DNA of 64,000 nt. Source: CANLBN01 sp050633525. Its GTDB lineage: Bacteria > Pseudomonadota > Gammaproteobacteria > Pseudomonadales > Cellvibrionaceae. Shown piece after piece: positions 51,228 through 60,354 of the stretch. A program made the translations under genes and the position numbers. The DNA lies in the NCBI GenBank assembly GCA_050633525.1, contig JBOEGR010000028.1:1-64000 (forward strand), read 5' to 3'. Position 1 is the first letter of the stretch. Each line of letters opens with the position of its first letter. The notes beneath the pieces were generated by a model. That model ran no database searches, was not told the origin of the DNA, and saw nothing but the letters and a program-made list of their open reading frames with translations.

Positions 51228-52775
51228 ATGATTATGAGAATCGTTAGTTCATGTCAAGGTAACAGTTTAAAGATTTTTTTAAGATTACTGGACCTGTTAG
51301 AAACAAAGCATGCAATTGAACAAATAGGTGTCTATGTTTCTGATTCTATGTCATATGGCGCAATGTCAGATGTAAGACTTGCGGCTGATAATGTTTCCAT
51401 CCTAACCGAATGGGATGTTTTTGAGCAAGCTAAGACTATTTTACCAGATTGGGAAAAAATTAGGCGATATGAAGATGAGATCGGAGACCCTGTTTTTTGG
51501 AATGTATTGCTTTCTGATCGACGAGTGTTTTTTGGTCGAAAGTGTAAAATGACCCAAGATTATCCTTCTAGGTTTTCATATGAGCAAATGGGTAGCATAC
51601 TTGATGCGTTATTAGACAATGTCAGCCAATTTTTTGAGAAAACAGCCCCGGACTTAGTGATTAGCTTTGGAACTTCTAATGTTGGTGATTATTTATTTTA
51701 TTTGTACGCTAAATCGAAAAATATTCCATTTTTACAACTAAAAGCGACCAAGATATCAAATAGAGTATCTTTGAATGATGATATTGTTGAGCTTTCTTCG
51801 CATATTAATACGTTGTATCAAGGAGATGTGACGTTTGATGAAAGTGTAACATCTGAAACTAAAAAATATATTCATCAGGTGAAAAAAGCGGGCGTGCAAT
51901 ATGAAGGCGCTATTTTACAAAAGAAAAAAATGGACTTTATTAAGATATTAACTTCTATAGCGAAAGGTATTTATGCAGATATTAGGCGACTCCGTAACCC
52001 AGTCTATAGAGCAGACAATCATTTAGAAATATATTCGTTATTACAGTTACATGAAAAGGTAATAAACCCTTTAAGGTTTAAATATCAAAGCTTAATGCTA
52101 AAAAATAAAGTGTTAGCATATGAAGAGCTAGATATTATAGGTGATTTTGTCTTTTATCCTCTGCATTTTGAACCTGAAGTATCGATGCAGGTTGTTGGTA
52201 GACCATATCAAAACCAAATTGAGCTGATTAGAAATATATCATTAAGTTTGCCCGCAGGAATGAAAATAGTTATTAAAGAACACCCGAGATCTAAAGGTTT
52301 TAGGAGTTTAGGATATTATGAAAAGTTATTAAATATCCCTAATGTTTACCTTGCTGACTATCGAATATCTACTGATCTGATCGTTAAAAAGTCATCTCTT
52401 GTCGCTGTTATATCTGGAAGCACTGGGCTTGAGGCAGCAATTATTGGCAGGCCCGTTATTACTTTTGGTAAACCTGTCTATAATGTTCTTTCAGATAATA
52501 TGGTAAAGCACATTGTTGATTTAAATCAGTTAAGTCAGAACATTAAAGACTTATTGAATAATTATGAGTATGATATAGATGATATTGAGCGCTATATCGC
52601 TTCAACAATTACTGGTTCCGCTCCTGTTAATTTGTATACAGCTCTTTTGAAGAAAGAAAATAGATATAGTGAAAGTGCCGAAGAAGGGAAAAATAAAGAA
52701 GATAATGAATATAAGGCTCTGGCAGATTATTTTGCTTCAAGAATTAAAGACGTTATTGTAGATTGTAATGTTTAA
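51228..52775 (+). CDS. Capsule-synthesis-type glycosyltransferase, candidate CMP-nonulosonate transferase
   Basis: This 515-residue protein resembles the Capsule_synth (KpsC/KpsS-like) family. It has 'DFVFYPLHFEPEVSMQVVG', 'IVIKEHPRSKGFRSLGYYEK' and the late donor-binding region 'AVISGSTGLEAAIIGRPVIT' followed by 'FGKPVYNV'. KpsC/S-type enzymes use CMP-Kdo, a keto acid donor like CMP-nonulosonate. Its place 1 bp after neuA makes transfer of the nonulosonic acid a good hypothesis. The N-terminal ~230 residues are less typical. Confidence 0.72.
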   Translation: MIMRIVSSCQGNSLKIFLRLLDLLETKHAIEQIGVYVSDSMSYGAMSDVRLAADNVSILTEWDVFEQAKTILPDWEKIRRYEDEIGDPVFWNVLLSDRRVFFGRKCKMTQDYPSRFSYEQMGSILDALLDNVSQFFEKTAPDLVISFGTSNVGDYLFYLYAKSKNIPFLQLKATKISNRVSLNDDIVELSSHINTLYQGDVTFDESVTSETKKYIHQVKKAGVQYEGAILQKKKMDFIKILTSIAKGIYADIRRLRNPVYRADNHLEIYSLLQLHEKVINPLRFKYQSLMLKNKVLAYEELDIIGDFVFYPLHFEPEVSMQVVGRPYQNQIELIRNISLSLPAGMKIVIKEHPRSKGFRSLGYYEKLLNIPNVYLADYRISTDLIVKKSSLVAVISGSTGLEAAIIGRPVITFGKPVYNVLSDNMVKHIVDLNQLSQNIKDLLNNYEYDIDDIERYIASTITGSAPVNLYTALLKKENRYSESAEEGKNKEDNEYKALADYFASRIKDVIVDCNV

Positions 52776-52794
52776 AGGCCGATGTGGTTATTAA

Positions 52795-54369
52795 ATGCAA
52801 ACAGAGCAAAACTTTGTTATCAAGCGGATCATAAAAAATGCACTTGTTGGTTGGCTGACAAAAATAATCATTGCCGTATCCGGTGTGTTTCTAACACCTA
52901 TTTTAATCTCTGGACTTGGTAAATATGAATATGGAATATGGACTCTAGTAGGACAAATAATCAGTTTTTTGTTAATTGCAGATTTTGGTGTTGCTAGTAG
53001 TGTAGGGCGCCTAATATCAAAATATGATGCTTTAGAGTCGTTATCCGATAAAACAAAAGTATATTCGACAGCGTTGCTAATTTTTTTTGTGACCATGCTT
53101 TTTTTATCAGCTATAGTTTTTTTAACTATAAATTATATGCCTCAATGGCTAGGCGTAAGTTCTAACTATTTTGAGGTTACCATTCATATTTTACTAGTAA
53201 TGACGGCTAATTTGATTGTCGCTTTCCCTCTTCGTGTCGGACGAGGATTGTTGCAAGCTGCCCATCGCTTTGATTATATCGATATTGCTGCTACCTTAGC
53301 CAAATTATCTCAAGTGTTGATAGTTTGTATTCTCTTTTATCAAGAAAATATTTCTCTTGTTACGTTAGCATGGACCATGGCTATTATTAATATGGTGACA
53401 GAGCTTTCGATTTTTTTAAGATCAAAGAAAATATATAAAGATATTTCATTTAATGCTAAGTCTATTGATATAGGTTCAATGAAAGAGGTATTTTCTTTAG
53501 GTGGCGCCTCTGTTTTGAAATCTATTTCTGGTGTGATGTCTCAACAAGGCATGGTGTTTTTGGTCGGGATTCTATTAGGTGTTCTTTATGTGCCTCTGTT
53601 TTCTATACCACTGCTACTTCTTGTTATTATCGGGACATTAATAGGAAAGATAGGGACTTCTTTTATGCCTGCTGCAAGTGCTTATGATAGCCTCTCTGAG
53701 ATAAAAAAAATATTAAACCTTAGCGTTTACGGTGTTCGTTACACTTTCATGCTTGGTTTGTTAGTTAGTGTGTATATTTTTTTTTACGGAGAAATGCTGT
53801 TAACCTTTTGGTTGCCTGAAAAAGAAGTAAGTAAAGCTGACTTGCATATTATGTACTTAGTATTACAAGTGGTAATTATTCCATTTGTTTTAGCCCGATC
53901 TAATCAAGGTAATCGAGTTATTTTATCAAGTACAGGTCAACATTGGTTGGTATCGAATATTTTATTTTTATCATCTATCTTGAGTATTTTAATAACTATT
54001 CTGTTATTACATGTGACGGATTTAGGTATCTATAGCTTTGCTGTGGGATGGGCATTGAAATTATTTTTTGGTGATTATTTATTGATACTCTATTATTTAT
54101 TTAATAAGTATTCGGTTAATGTATTAGAATACCTTTATAAAGCGTATTTCAAGCCAATTTGCGCCATTATTCCGGTATTTGTGATTACGATTCTTTTAAA
54201 TAACACTTTTGAGTCAGATATTTTTATGTGGTTATTGCTCAAAAGCGGGTTATTTTTTTTAGTATCATTAGTGTTTATTTATTCTATCTGTATAGAAGAG
54301 AGTCATATAGACCTACTTGTGCCACATAAATTACGACCAAGGTGTTGGTTGAAAAATAAACAATATTAG
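52795..54369 (+). CDS. wzx: Wzx-type polysaccharide flippase
   Basis: This 524-residue, very hydrophobic protein has about twelve to fourteen predicted membrane helices in the MOP/PST exporter pattern. It opens 'NALVGWLTKIIIAVSGVFLT' and 'LISGLGKYEYGIWTLVGQII'. Wzx proteins flip undecaprenyl-PP-linked repeat units across the inner membrane for a Wzy polymerase, which matches the polymerase-like gene at 56985. No ABC transporter is present in the window, consistent with Wzx/Wzy export. The symbol is functional rather than by orthology. Confidence 0.88.
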   Translation: MQTEQNFVIKRIIKNALVGWLTKIIIAVSGVFLTPILISGLGKYEYGIWTLVGQIISFLLIADFGVASSVGRLISKYDALESLSDKTKVYSTALLIFFVTMLFLSAIVFLTINYMPQWLGVSSNYFEVTIHILLVMTANLIVAFPLRVGRGLLQAAHRFDYIDIAATLAKLSQVLIVCILFYQENISLVTLAWTMAIINMVTELSIFLRSKKIYKDISFNAKSIDIGSMKEVFSLGGASVLKSISGVMSQQGMVFLVGILLGVLYVPLFSIPLLLLVIIGTLIGKIGTSFMPAASAYDSLSEIKKILNLSVYGVRYTFMLGLLVSVYIFFYGEMLLTFWLPEKEVSKADLHIMYLVLQVVIIPFVLARSNQGNRVILSSTGQHWLVSNILFLSSILSILITILLLHVTDLGIYSFAVGWALKLFFGDYLLILYYLFNKYSVNVLEYLYKAYFKPICAIIPVFVITILLNNTFESDIFMWLLLKSGLFFLVSLVFIYSICIEESHIDLLVPHKLRPRCWLKNKQY

Positions 54370-54377
54370 GGAGAAAA

Positions 54378-55187
54378 ATGGAAATTAAACAAAAATATAT
54401 TCCGAAAAATCATAAGCGTTTAGTTAAGTCTTCATTTATAGATTATTCTGATGAAAGGGGAAAATCTATTATTGGAGCACTGTTCTTTAGAGTGTTAGGA
54501 GCTATAAAAAGTCGTTTGAGTTATTCCTCAGCAGAAAAATACATTCGTACTAATTTTCCTGATGTTGCAAAATCACAAGATGTTGCTCGTTTAGACGGAG
54601 GGCTAACAGGTCAGTATCAATGGATCCGATTATATGAGATAGCAAGTTTAGTTAAGTCATTGGATATTAAAAGTGTTTGTGAGTTCGGTTCCGGTGGTTC
54701 AACGGCGATGTTTTCTCGGCTCAATTTAGATAAGTCTGTGACACTAGAGCAAAGTGAAAAATGGATTAAGCGGACTCGTGAATTGCTTCCTGAAAATACA
54801 AATCTTGAGTTGTTAAGGCGTGATCGTTTAGTTGTTAATTATGATGGGGAGCCTTGTACTAAATATGATTTACCGGATCAGTTTTTTGAGCAGTCATTTG
54901 ATTTAATCTATATTGATGGCCCTACAGCGGTTGCGATGACAGATGAAGAAAGAAACCTCCCTATACTAGATGATACAAAAAAGACAATGCCGAATATAGA
55001 TGTGGAGATGTTTTTTGATAAAGGCGTTTATCCTAAAGCTATTTTAGTTGATGCTAGGCGAGCTACGGTAAGACGTTTATGTGAAAAGTACGAACATAAG
55101 TATGATGTTTTTATGAGGTATTACTATAAGGATAAATCTGATCGGTCAGGTGAGTTTTTATATCATACGGTTTTGCTTCTGAAATGA
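54378..55187 (+). CDS. SAM-binding-fold protein of unknown role
   Basis: This 269-residue protein has 'KSVCEFGSGGSTAMFSRLNL' (a motif I-like glycine loop) and 'KSVTLEQSEKWIKRTRELLP'. A 'FDLIYIDGPTAVAM' stretch has the acidic motif found in FkbM/Methyltransf_24-like proteins of polysaccharide loci. It ends 'SGEFLYHTVLLLK'. It is probably a methyltransferase or a non-catalytic relative. GGGAGAA precedes the ATG. It sits 8 bp after wzx and 9 bp before the propeller-like gene. Confidence 0.6.
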   Translation: MEIKQKYIPKNHKRLVKSSFIDYSDERGKSIIGALFFRVLGAIKSRLSYSSAEKYIRTNFPDVAKSQDVARLDGGLTGQYQWIRLYEIASLVKSLDIKSVCEFGSGGSTAMFSRLNLDKSVTLEQSEKWIKRTRELLPENTNLELLRRDRLVVNYDGEPCTKYDLPDQFFEQSFDLIYIDGPTAVAMTDEERNLPILDDTKKTMPNIDVEMFFDKGVYPKAILVDARRATVRRLCEKYEHKYDVFMRYYYKDKSDRSGEFLYHTVLLLK

Positions 55188-55196
55188 TACCAGCCT

Positions 55197-56405
55197 ATGA
55201 TTAAAATATTAAAATCATTAAGTAGGTCTATCATGCAATCGATAGCCCATAAACTATTACCTCAGCTTGCAATGTATGTTGATGCTAAAAAATATATTTT
55301 AGGTAAAGATGGGCATGTGTTCATTGGTTACTATGATATCGATCCTGTGGATACGACAAATAAAAAGGTACTTTGCCATAGGGTGTCATTGCAGTTTACT
55401 AATTCTATTGAGCCGCATATAGGGGATATAGGGCTTATTTCTATAGAATCTCCTAATGTTTTCGATAAAATTGGAGAAACCAAAGCTGTTAACTGGCAGC
55501 TAGGGAGCCGTCTTCAGTGGATATCTGAGCAAGAGATTATTTACAACGATATTATTGATGATAAGCAATGTTCGATACTATTTAATCTTGAAAAAAATAT
55601 AGTTCAGCGGCAATTTATTCGACCTTTTTGGGCGTTGTCACCCAATCTTAGTATTGGTGTAAGCCTAAATTTTGCTCGCCTTAGCGTAAAAAGGCCGGGT
55701 TATGGCTATGGCGGTGTTAGTCCTGATGGTGATAATGATACGCTAACTATTTTTGAAATTTCGACTGACCAAGTATTGTTTCAAATAACTCTTGATGAAG
55801 TAGTGGGAAAAATTGGTTTTAACTTACCGGAAGGGGCAGACGCTTACTTTAATCATGTTACATGGTCCCCATGCTCCACAAGATTTATTACGTTATTTTT
55901 GTTTGAAGAACCTAGTTCAGGTGAACGATTTTCATATCCTGTCTTGGTAAATTGTCTCGATTATAGTGTGTCGTTATTTCATAATGAAGGCTTGTTTAGC
56001 CATCACGTTTGGCTTGATGATGAGCGAGTCTTGGCATTCTTGAAGCTTGATGGAGTTAATACTTTTGCTGTATGGGATAGTAGTTTTGGGTGGAATAAGT
56101 CAAAAGAAAATATGCCATCATTAGATGGGCATCCATCAATCTTGAGTGATAGTGACGAGCTTATTGTTGATAGCTATCCAGATAGACTAGGCAGAATGTC
56201 TTTATACCGTGCCTCTACTGATGTTAGCAAAAAGCTCTTAAAAATTTCTAGAATAATGAATAGCAAAGTGTATTCGGGGGCACATAGATGTGATTTACAT
56301 CCCCGTGTATCCAAAGGCAATAAATATATTATTTGTGATGCTCCATTTCAAAATGGAAGGCGTGTGCTTGTCATTGAAAACAGCGGTGCTTCCTCAAAAT
56401 TGTAG
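55197..56405 (+). CDS. Propeller-like protein of polysaccharide loci, function unknown
   Basis: This 402-residue protein is of unknown function. A characteristic 'GHVFIGYYDIDPVDTTNKKV' opens a series of short beta-rich blades ('LGSRLQWISEQEIIYNDII', 'AYFNHVTWSPCSTRFITLFL', 'GAHRCDLHPRVSKGNKYIIC'). The 'GYYD' start and the late H-P-R…K-Y-I resemble beta-propeller proteins sometimes found beside glycosyltransferases. No signal peptide is evident. A possible role is glycan-modifying or glycan-binding. Confidence 0.5.
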   Translation: MIKILKSLSRSIMQSIAHKLLPQLAMYVDAKKYILGKDGHVFIGYYDIDPVDTTNKKVLCHRVSLQFTNSIEPHIGDIGLISIESPNVFDKIGETKAVNWQLGSRLQWISEQEIIYNDIIDDKQCSILFNLEKNIVQRQFIRPFWALSPNLSIGVSLNFARLSVKRPGYGYGGVSPDGDNDTLTIFEISTDQVLFQITLDEVVGKIGFNLPEGADAYFNHVTWSPCSTRFITLFLFEEPSSGERFSYPVLVNCLDYSVSLFHNEGLFSHHVWLDDERVLAFLKLDGVNTFAVWDSSFGWNKSKENMPSLDGHPSILSDSDELIVDSYPDRLGRMSLYRASTDVSKKLLKISRIMNSKVYSGAHRCDLHPRVSKGNKYIICDAPFQNGRRVLVIENSGASSKL

Positions 56406-56413
56406 AGTTTGCT

Positions 56414-56950
56414 ATGAGACTGCTAAAAAGAATAATAGGCATAGTTATATATCTACTAACAAGAAATGTTAGTTTTAGATATATTTTGCCAGAAAGATAC
56501 TCTTCTTTTATCGAAAGAATAAGAACGTATGCCCTTGTCTTGCAGGGAGCTAAAATAGGTAAATCATCATACTTAAGATCCGGTGGGTTTGTGGCTTACC
56601 CAAAAAATTTGGTTTTAGGTGAAAATGTTAAAGTGGGAGAAAATAGCCAGTTTTATAATTATGATAGAGTTTTTATAGATGATAATACCGAAATAGGCTC
56701 TAATTTATATGTGCAAACAAATGAGCATAACCTGACTGATAAAACCCTTCCTTTGGCTAAACAAGGAGCGTATTCATCTCCTGTATCTATTGGTGCTGGC
56801 GTATATGTGGGAGCAAATGTGACAATATTAAGCGGTGTCCATGTGGCTGATCGGTGTGTTATTGCAGCTGGCGCTGTAGTAATTAAAGACACAGAAACAG
56901 GTTTTATTTATGGCGGAATTCCTGCAAAGAAAATCTCAGAAATACAATAA
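56414..56950 (+). CDS. Left-handed beta-helix (hexapeptide) acyltransferase
   Basis: This 178-residue protein has hexapeptide repeats ('KIGKSSYLRSG', 'LVLGENVKVGENSQFYNYDR', 'VSIGAGVYVGANVTILSGVH'), a candidate catalytic histidine in 'YVQTNEHNLTD' and the usual ending 'VIKDTETGFIYGGIPAKKI'. WbbJ/LacA-type enzymes O-acetylate sugars with acetyl-CoA. It is the only such enzyme visible in the locus, so it probably acetylates a residue of the glycan. Confidence 0.87.
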   Translation: MRLLKRIIGIVIYLLTRNVSFRYILPERYSSFIERIRTYALVLQGAKIGKSSYLRSGGFVAYPKNLVLGENVKVGENSQFYNYDRVFIDDNTEIGSNLYVQTNEHNLTDKTLPLAKQGAYSSPVSIGAGVYVGANVTILSGVHVADRCVIAAGAVVIKDTETGFIYGGIPAKKISEIQ

Positions 56951-56984
56951 GCTTCATGAATATGTTTATAAATAATCATTAATC

Positions 56985-58058
56985 ATGCAATATTTTTATT
57001 TTATATCATTATTTTTTAGCGTTGTTTTAGTGCACAATAGTGTTAAAGACAATAAGTTTAACTCTTATATCTATTATTGGTTTGTACTTGTTGTCGCGTT
57101 AGTGTTGGGCTTGAGAGGTAACGAGGACGAGTATACTCGAGTATATGTATTGATACCTACATTGGACGTATTTTTTTCAAGCGGGCATGATGTTATTAAT
57201 GAAAAAGGGCTGGTGTTTTCTTTAATTTCATCGTTCTTTAAAACGTTTGGGTTAAATTCGCAGTCTATTTTTTTGTTCTTTTCTGGAGTAGGAGTTTTCC
57301 TGCATGCCAAATATTTCCAGAAATTTACAAGGTATTATTTTCTTTCTTTCCTTTTGTATTTAAGTCATGAAATCTGCTTTAAAGAGTGGGTCGGGTTAAG
57401 GATGGGATTGGCTAGTGCTATGCTATTGCCAATGATTCATTGTTTATATAATGATCAAAAAGTAAAGTTTTTATGTTTGGTTGTTGCTGCTACATTAATT
57501 CAATATGTTGCAGTGTTATCTATAATTTTACTATTTTTGAATAGAAAAATTAAACCTCGGTTATTATGGTTAGGTTTACTTTTTGCTGTTGCTATTTTAC
57601 AGCTTAATATAGTTTCAACGCTAGTGCATTATTTGAGCGATTTAGGATTTCTGCCGGATATTGTGGTTTCATACCTAAGTGCAGAGTCTTATGTCTATGA
57701 TGTAGGCTTGACGCATCCTAAAACAATTCAGCAAATAATAACTGTTTCGGTTATGATTATATTGTTTGGTTATAAAAAAGAAGTTATTTCAGTTTATTAT
57801 AATTTATTATTTAATGCTTATTATTTAAGTACAATTTTTCTAATTCTTTTTGCTGAGTTGGCTCTTTTTGCTTTTCGTTTTGGCGGACACTTTTATTCTG
57901 TAGAGCCTATCTTAGTTACTTATATTGTTGTGACATGTAAGCAAAGAACGTTGGTAGCTAATTTGCTTTCTATTTTGGCACTAATTATAGCTTATGTGAA
58001 TTATGTCATTGTCGGCCGAGTGTCGGAATATGACTTTTTAGTAAATTATCCTGTTTAA
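56985..58058 (+). CDS. EpsG/Wzy-like polysaccharide polymerase
   Basis: This 357-residue protein has about nine to ten membrane helices. After the first two comes 'LVLGLRGNEDEYTRVYVLIP', the R-x-x-x-D-E-Y signature of EpsG-family O-antigen/exopolysaccharide polymerases. A large extracytoplasmic loop contains 'GFLPDIVVSYLSAESYVYDV'. It would polymerise the lipid-linked repeat units in the periplasm. Assignment as Wzy rests on topology and the single motif, since sequence conservation in this family is low. Confidence 0.72.
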   Translation: MQYFYFISLFFSVVLVHNSVKDNKFNSYIYYWFVLVVALVLGLRGNEDEYTRVYVLIPTLDVFFSSGHDVINEKGLVFSLISSFFKTFGLNSQSIFLFFSGVGVFLHAKYFQKFTRYYFLSFLLYLSHEICFKEWVGLRMGLASAMLLPMIHCLYNDQKVKFLCLVVAATLIQYVAVLSIILLFLNRKIKPRLLWLGLLFAVAILQLNIVSTLVHYLSDLGFLPDIVVSYLSAESYVYDVGLTHPKTIQQIITVSVMIILFGYKKEVISVYYNLLFNAYYLSTIFLILFAELALFAFRFGGHFYSVEPILVTYIVVTCKQRTLVANLLSILALIIAYVNYVIVGRVSEYDFLVNYPV

Positions 58059-58078
58059 TATTTCTTAGAGAAAGTCAT

Positions 58079-59263
58079 ATGAGAGTATTTTATATTTCTC
58101 CATCTGTTATTCCTTCTCGTGCTGCGAACTCTATACATGTTGTTAATATGTGTGAAGCATTTACACAACATGATTGTGAAGTTACTTTATTTGTACGGTC
58201 TATGAATAAGGATAAAAGTAAGTGCAAATGTATCCTTAATGATTTTTATGGCGTCGATAATAAAAAAATTAATGTTGAACCTTATGCTTCTAATGTATCT
58301 AGAGGTGCAGAATTAGTTATTGCTTTTAAAGCATTTGGTGCTTTTTTAAAAGAAAAAATTAAAGGTAGTGAGCCAAATTATATTGTTTCAAGGAATCTTT
58401 ATGCCGCTGTTTTAATCGCTTTGCTTTTTCGTAAAAGACTGGTGTATGAAACACATGCTCCTGAGAAGGGGCTGCGCAAGATTCTTCAAAAACATGTAGT
58501 CCAATCAGATCGAGTATGTGTTGTTGTTATCAGTCAAGCATTAAAAAGTATTATTACTGAAATGTATGACTTGCCTGATTCCACTATAATGGTATTGCAC
58601 GATGCTGCTAGAGCGGGGAAGATCGCTATCGATGAAGATGAAAAGAAGATTTTACAAGAAAAGTTCTTAGGTGAGGAAGTTGAGTTGCCTAAATATGAAA
58701 AAATAGTCGGCTATTTTGGACATCTATACTCAGGTAGAGGTATCGATATTATTGAAGGTTTGGCGGTAATAAATAAGAATTTTGCATTTATTGTTTATGG
58801 TGGGAATGATAAAGAAATCACTGATTTTAGAAAGAATAACTCAAGCAGTAATTTGTTTTTCATGGGGCATATTTCTCCTGAGCGTGTTCAGACAGCGATG
58901 AGCATGATGGATGTTCTTTTAATGCCATACCAAAAATCTGTTTCCGTAGGTGTAAAGGGGGTTGATACTGCGCAGTGGATGTCTCCGATGAAAATGTTTG
59001 AGTATATGTCAACGGGAGTCCCTATCATATCATCTGATTTACCTGTTCTTCGAGAAGTTTTAACTCATGGCGAGAATGCATTGCTCGCAAAAGCAGACAG
59101 TGTTGAGGAGTGGAGTTCTGCATTGCAGCAGATATATGTTTCAAAAAGCCTTGAAAAAAAGTTAGGAAGGAGTGCATTTAGGGAATACCAAGATAAATAT
59201 ACATGGAAGAAGAGAGTGGAAATTATGATGAGCTTTCTATCTGATAAGCAAAATGGTCTGTAA
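58079..59263 (+). CDS. Glycosyltransferase family 4 enzyme
   Basis: This 394-residue GT-B glycosyltransferase has an N-terminal acceptor half beginning 'RVFYISPSVIPSRAANSIHV'. The nucleotide-sugar half contains 'KIVGYFGHLYSGRGIDIIEG' and 'ARVLLMPYQKSV'-type patterns ('MMDVLLMPYQKSVSVGVKGV'). The donor loop is 'KMFEYMSTGVPIISSDLPVL' followed by 'REVLTHGENALLAKADSVEE', the E-x7-E-like region of GT4. Its linkage and donor cannot be read. It overlaps the next GT by 11 bp. Confidence 0.87.
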   Translation: MRVFYISPSVIPSRAANSIHVVNMCEAFTQHDCEVTLFVRSMNKDKSKCKCILNDFYGVDNKKINVEPYASNVSRGAELVIAFKAFGAFLKEKIKGSEPNYIVSRNLYAAVLIALLFRKRLVYETHAPEKGLRKILQKHVVQSDRVCVVVISQALKSIITEMYDLPDSTIMVLHDAARAGKIAIDEDEKKILQEKFLGEEVELPKYEKIVGYFGHLYSGRGIDIIEGLAVINKNFAFIVYGGNDKEITDFRKNNSSSNLFFMGHISPERVQTAMSMMDVLLMPYQKSVSVGVKGVDTAQWMSPMKMFEYMSTGVPIISSDLPVLREVLTHGENALLAKADSVEEWSSALQQIYVSKSLEKKLGRSAFREYQDKYTWKKRVEIMMSFLSDKQNGL

Positions 59264-60341
59264 TATGGCAATAAGAAGAGCATTTATTATTGTCCCATCT
59301 GCTGTTTTAGACAGCCCTGTTAAGGGAGCTGCAGCGTTGGCGAATTCATTGACGCGTTGGTTTGATGTTACATTTGTTGTTTTAAAAGGCGATATGTCGA
59401 ATTTTTCCTTATTAAATGATGATGTTCAAAAAGTTATTTTGAGTGAAAAAGGCGCTATCGTGCAAAAGATACTGTTTTTGCGGCGCCTTTTAAGAGAAAA
59501 GGGTGGGAGAGATCAAGTTGTCAGTATATCTTCCTGTTTGTCTGCAGACTTTGTTAACAGTTTTTGTGTGGATGTTGCAGTGACTTGCGCAACTGTTAGA
59601 GGGGATTTGCCAGAAGTATATCCAATCACCTATGGTAAATTGGGTAAATGGGTTGCCTATTGTCACTTAAAGCGACTTTCAAAAGTGGATTATGCTATAT
59701 CGATGACATTATCTATGTCTAAGCAGGTTGAAGCATATATTAAAAAGCCTAGTCCAATCATCGGTAATTTTATTGATGAAGCTCGTTTAGATGCTTTCCG
59801 TAGGGCAAAGCCACTTACAGGACCTTACAAATTTGTTTATACCGGCTCTCTTATTTATGGTAAGCAGCCCCAACTATTAGTTCAAGCAGTCGTTGATTTG
59901 CTTGATCGTGGCTTTGATGTTGAGCTAGATGTTTTAGGTGATGGTCCTTTACTGGATGAGCTTAAGTGTCAAGCTGGCGATCTTTTTAGCCTTAAAAGTA
60001 TTCGTTTTCATGGTTATGTGAAAGAACCATTTAAGTACATTGCGGCTGCGGATGTGTTAGTTCTACCGTCTATTTCAGAGGGTGTGTCTCGTTCTGTACT
60101 TGAGTCTTTGTATCTAGGCATACCCAGCGTAGTGAGAAATATTAATGGTAGTTCCGAATTGGTACATGATGGTGTGAATGGTGCGTTATTTAATGAGGAT
60201 GCAGATTTACCTGATGTAATGTTAAGGGTAGCAAAGTTGTCAAGGTCTAATGAATGGTTTCGTGAAGTACTTATTCCTGAGTGTTTTCGGCAGTATCCTT
60301 CAGTAGAAAAATATATTAAATTATTAGAAAAGCATTGTTGA
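59253..60341 (+). CDS. Glycosyltransferase family 4 enzyme
   Basis: This 362-residue GT4 protein has 'YKFVYTGSLIYGKQPQLLVQ', 'LDVLGDGPLLDELKCQAGDL' and 'IRFHGYVKEPFKYIAAADVL'. The donor loop is 'SISEGVSRSVLESLYLGIPS' followed by 'NGSSELVHDGVNGALF'. Two ATG codons (59253 and 59265) are possible starts and neither has a clear Shine-Dalgarno. The first overlaps the previous gene by 11 bp. It probably adds one sugar of the repeat unit. Confidence 0.87.
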   Translation: MVCNMAIRRAFIIVPSAVLDSPVKGAAALANSLTRWFDVTFVVLKGDMSNFSLLNDDVQKVILSEKGAIVQKILFLRRLLREKGGRDQVVSISSCLSADFVNSFCVDVAVTCATVRGDLPEVYPITYGKLGKWVAYCHLKRLSKVDYAISMTLSMSKQVEAYIKKPSPIIGNFIDEARLDAFRRAKPLTGPYKFVYTGSLIYGKQPQLLVQAVVDLLDRGFDVELDVLGDGPLLDELKCQAGDLFSLKSIRFHGYVKEPFKYIAAADVLVLPSISEGVSRSVLESLYLGIPSVVRNINGSSELVHDGVNGALFNEDADLPDVMLRVAKLSRSNEWFREVLIPECFRQYPSVEKYIKLLEKHC

Positions 60342-60354
60342 GGTAAATACACTA

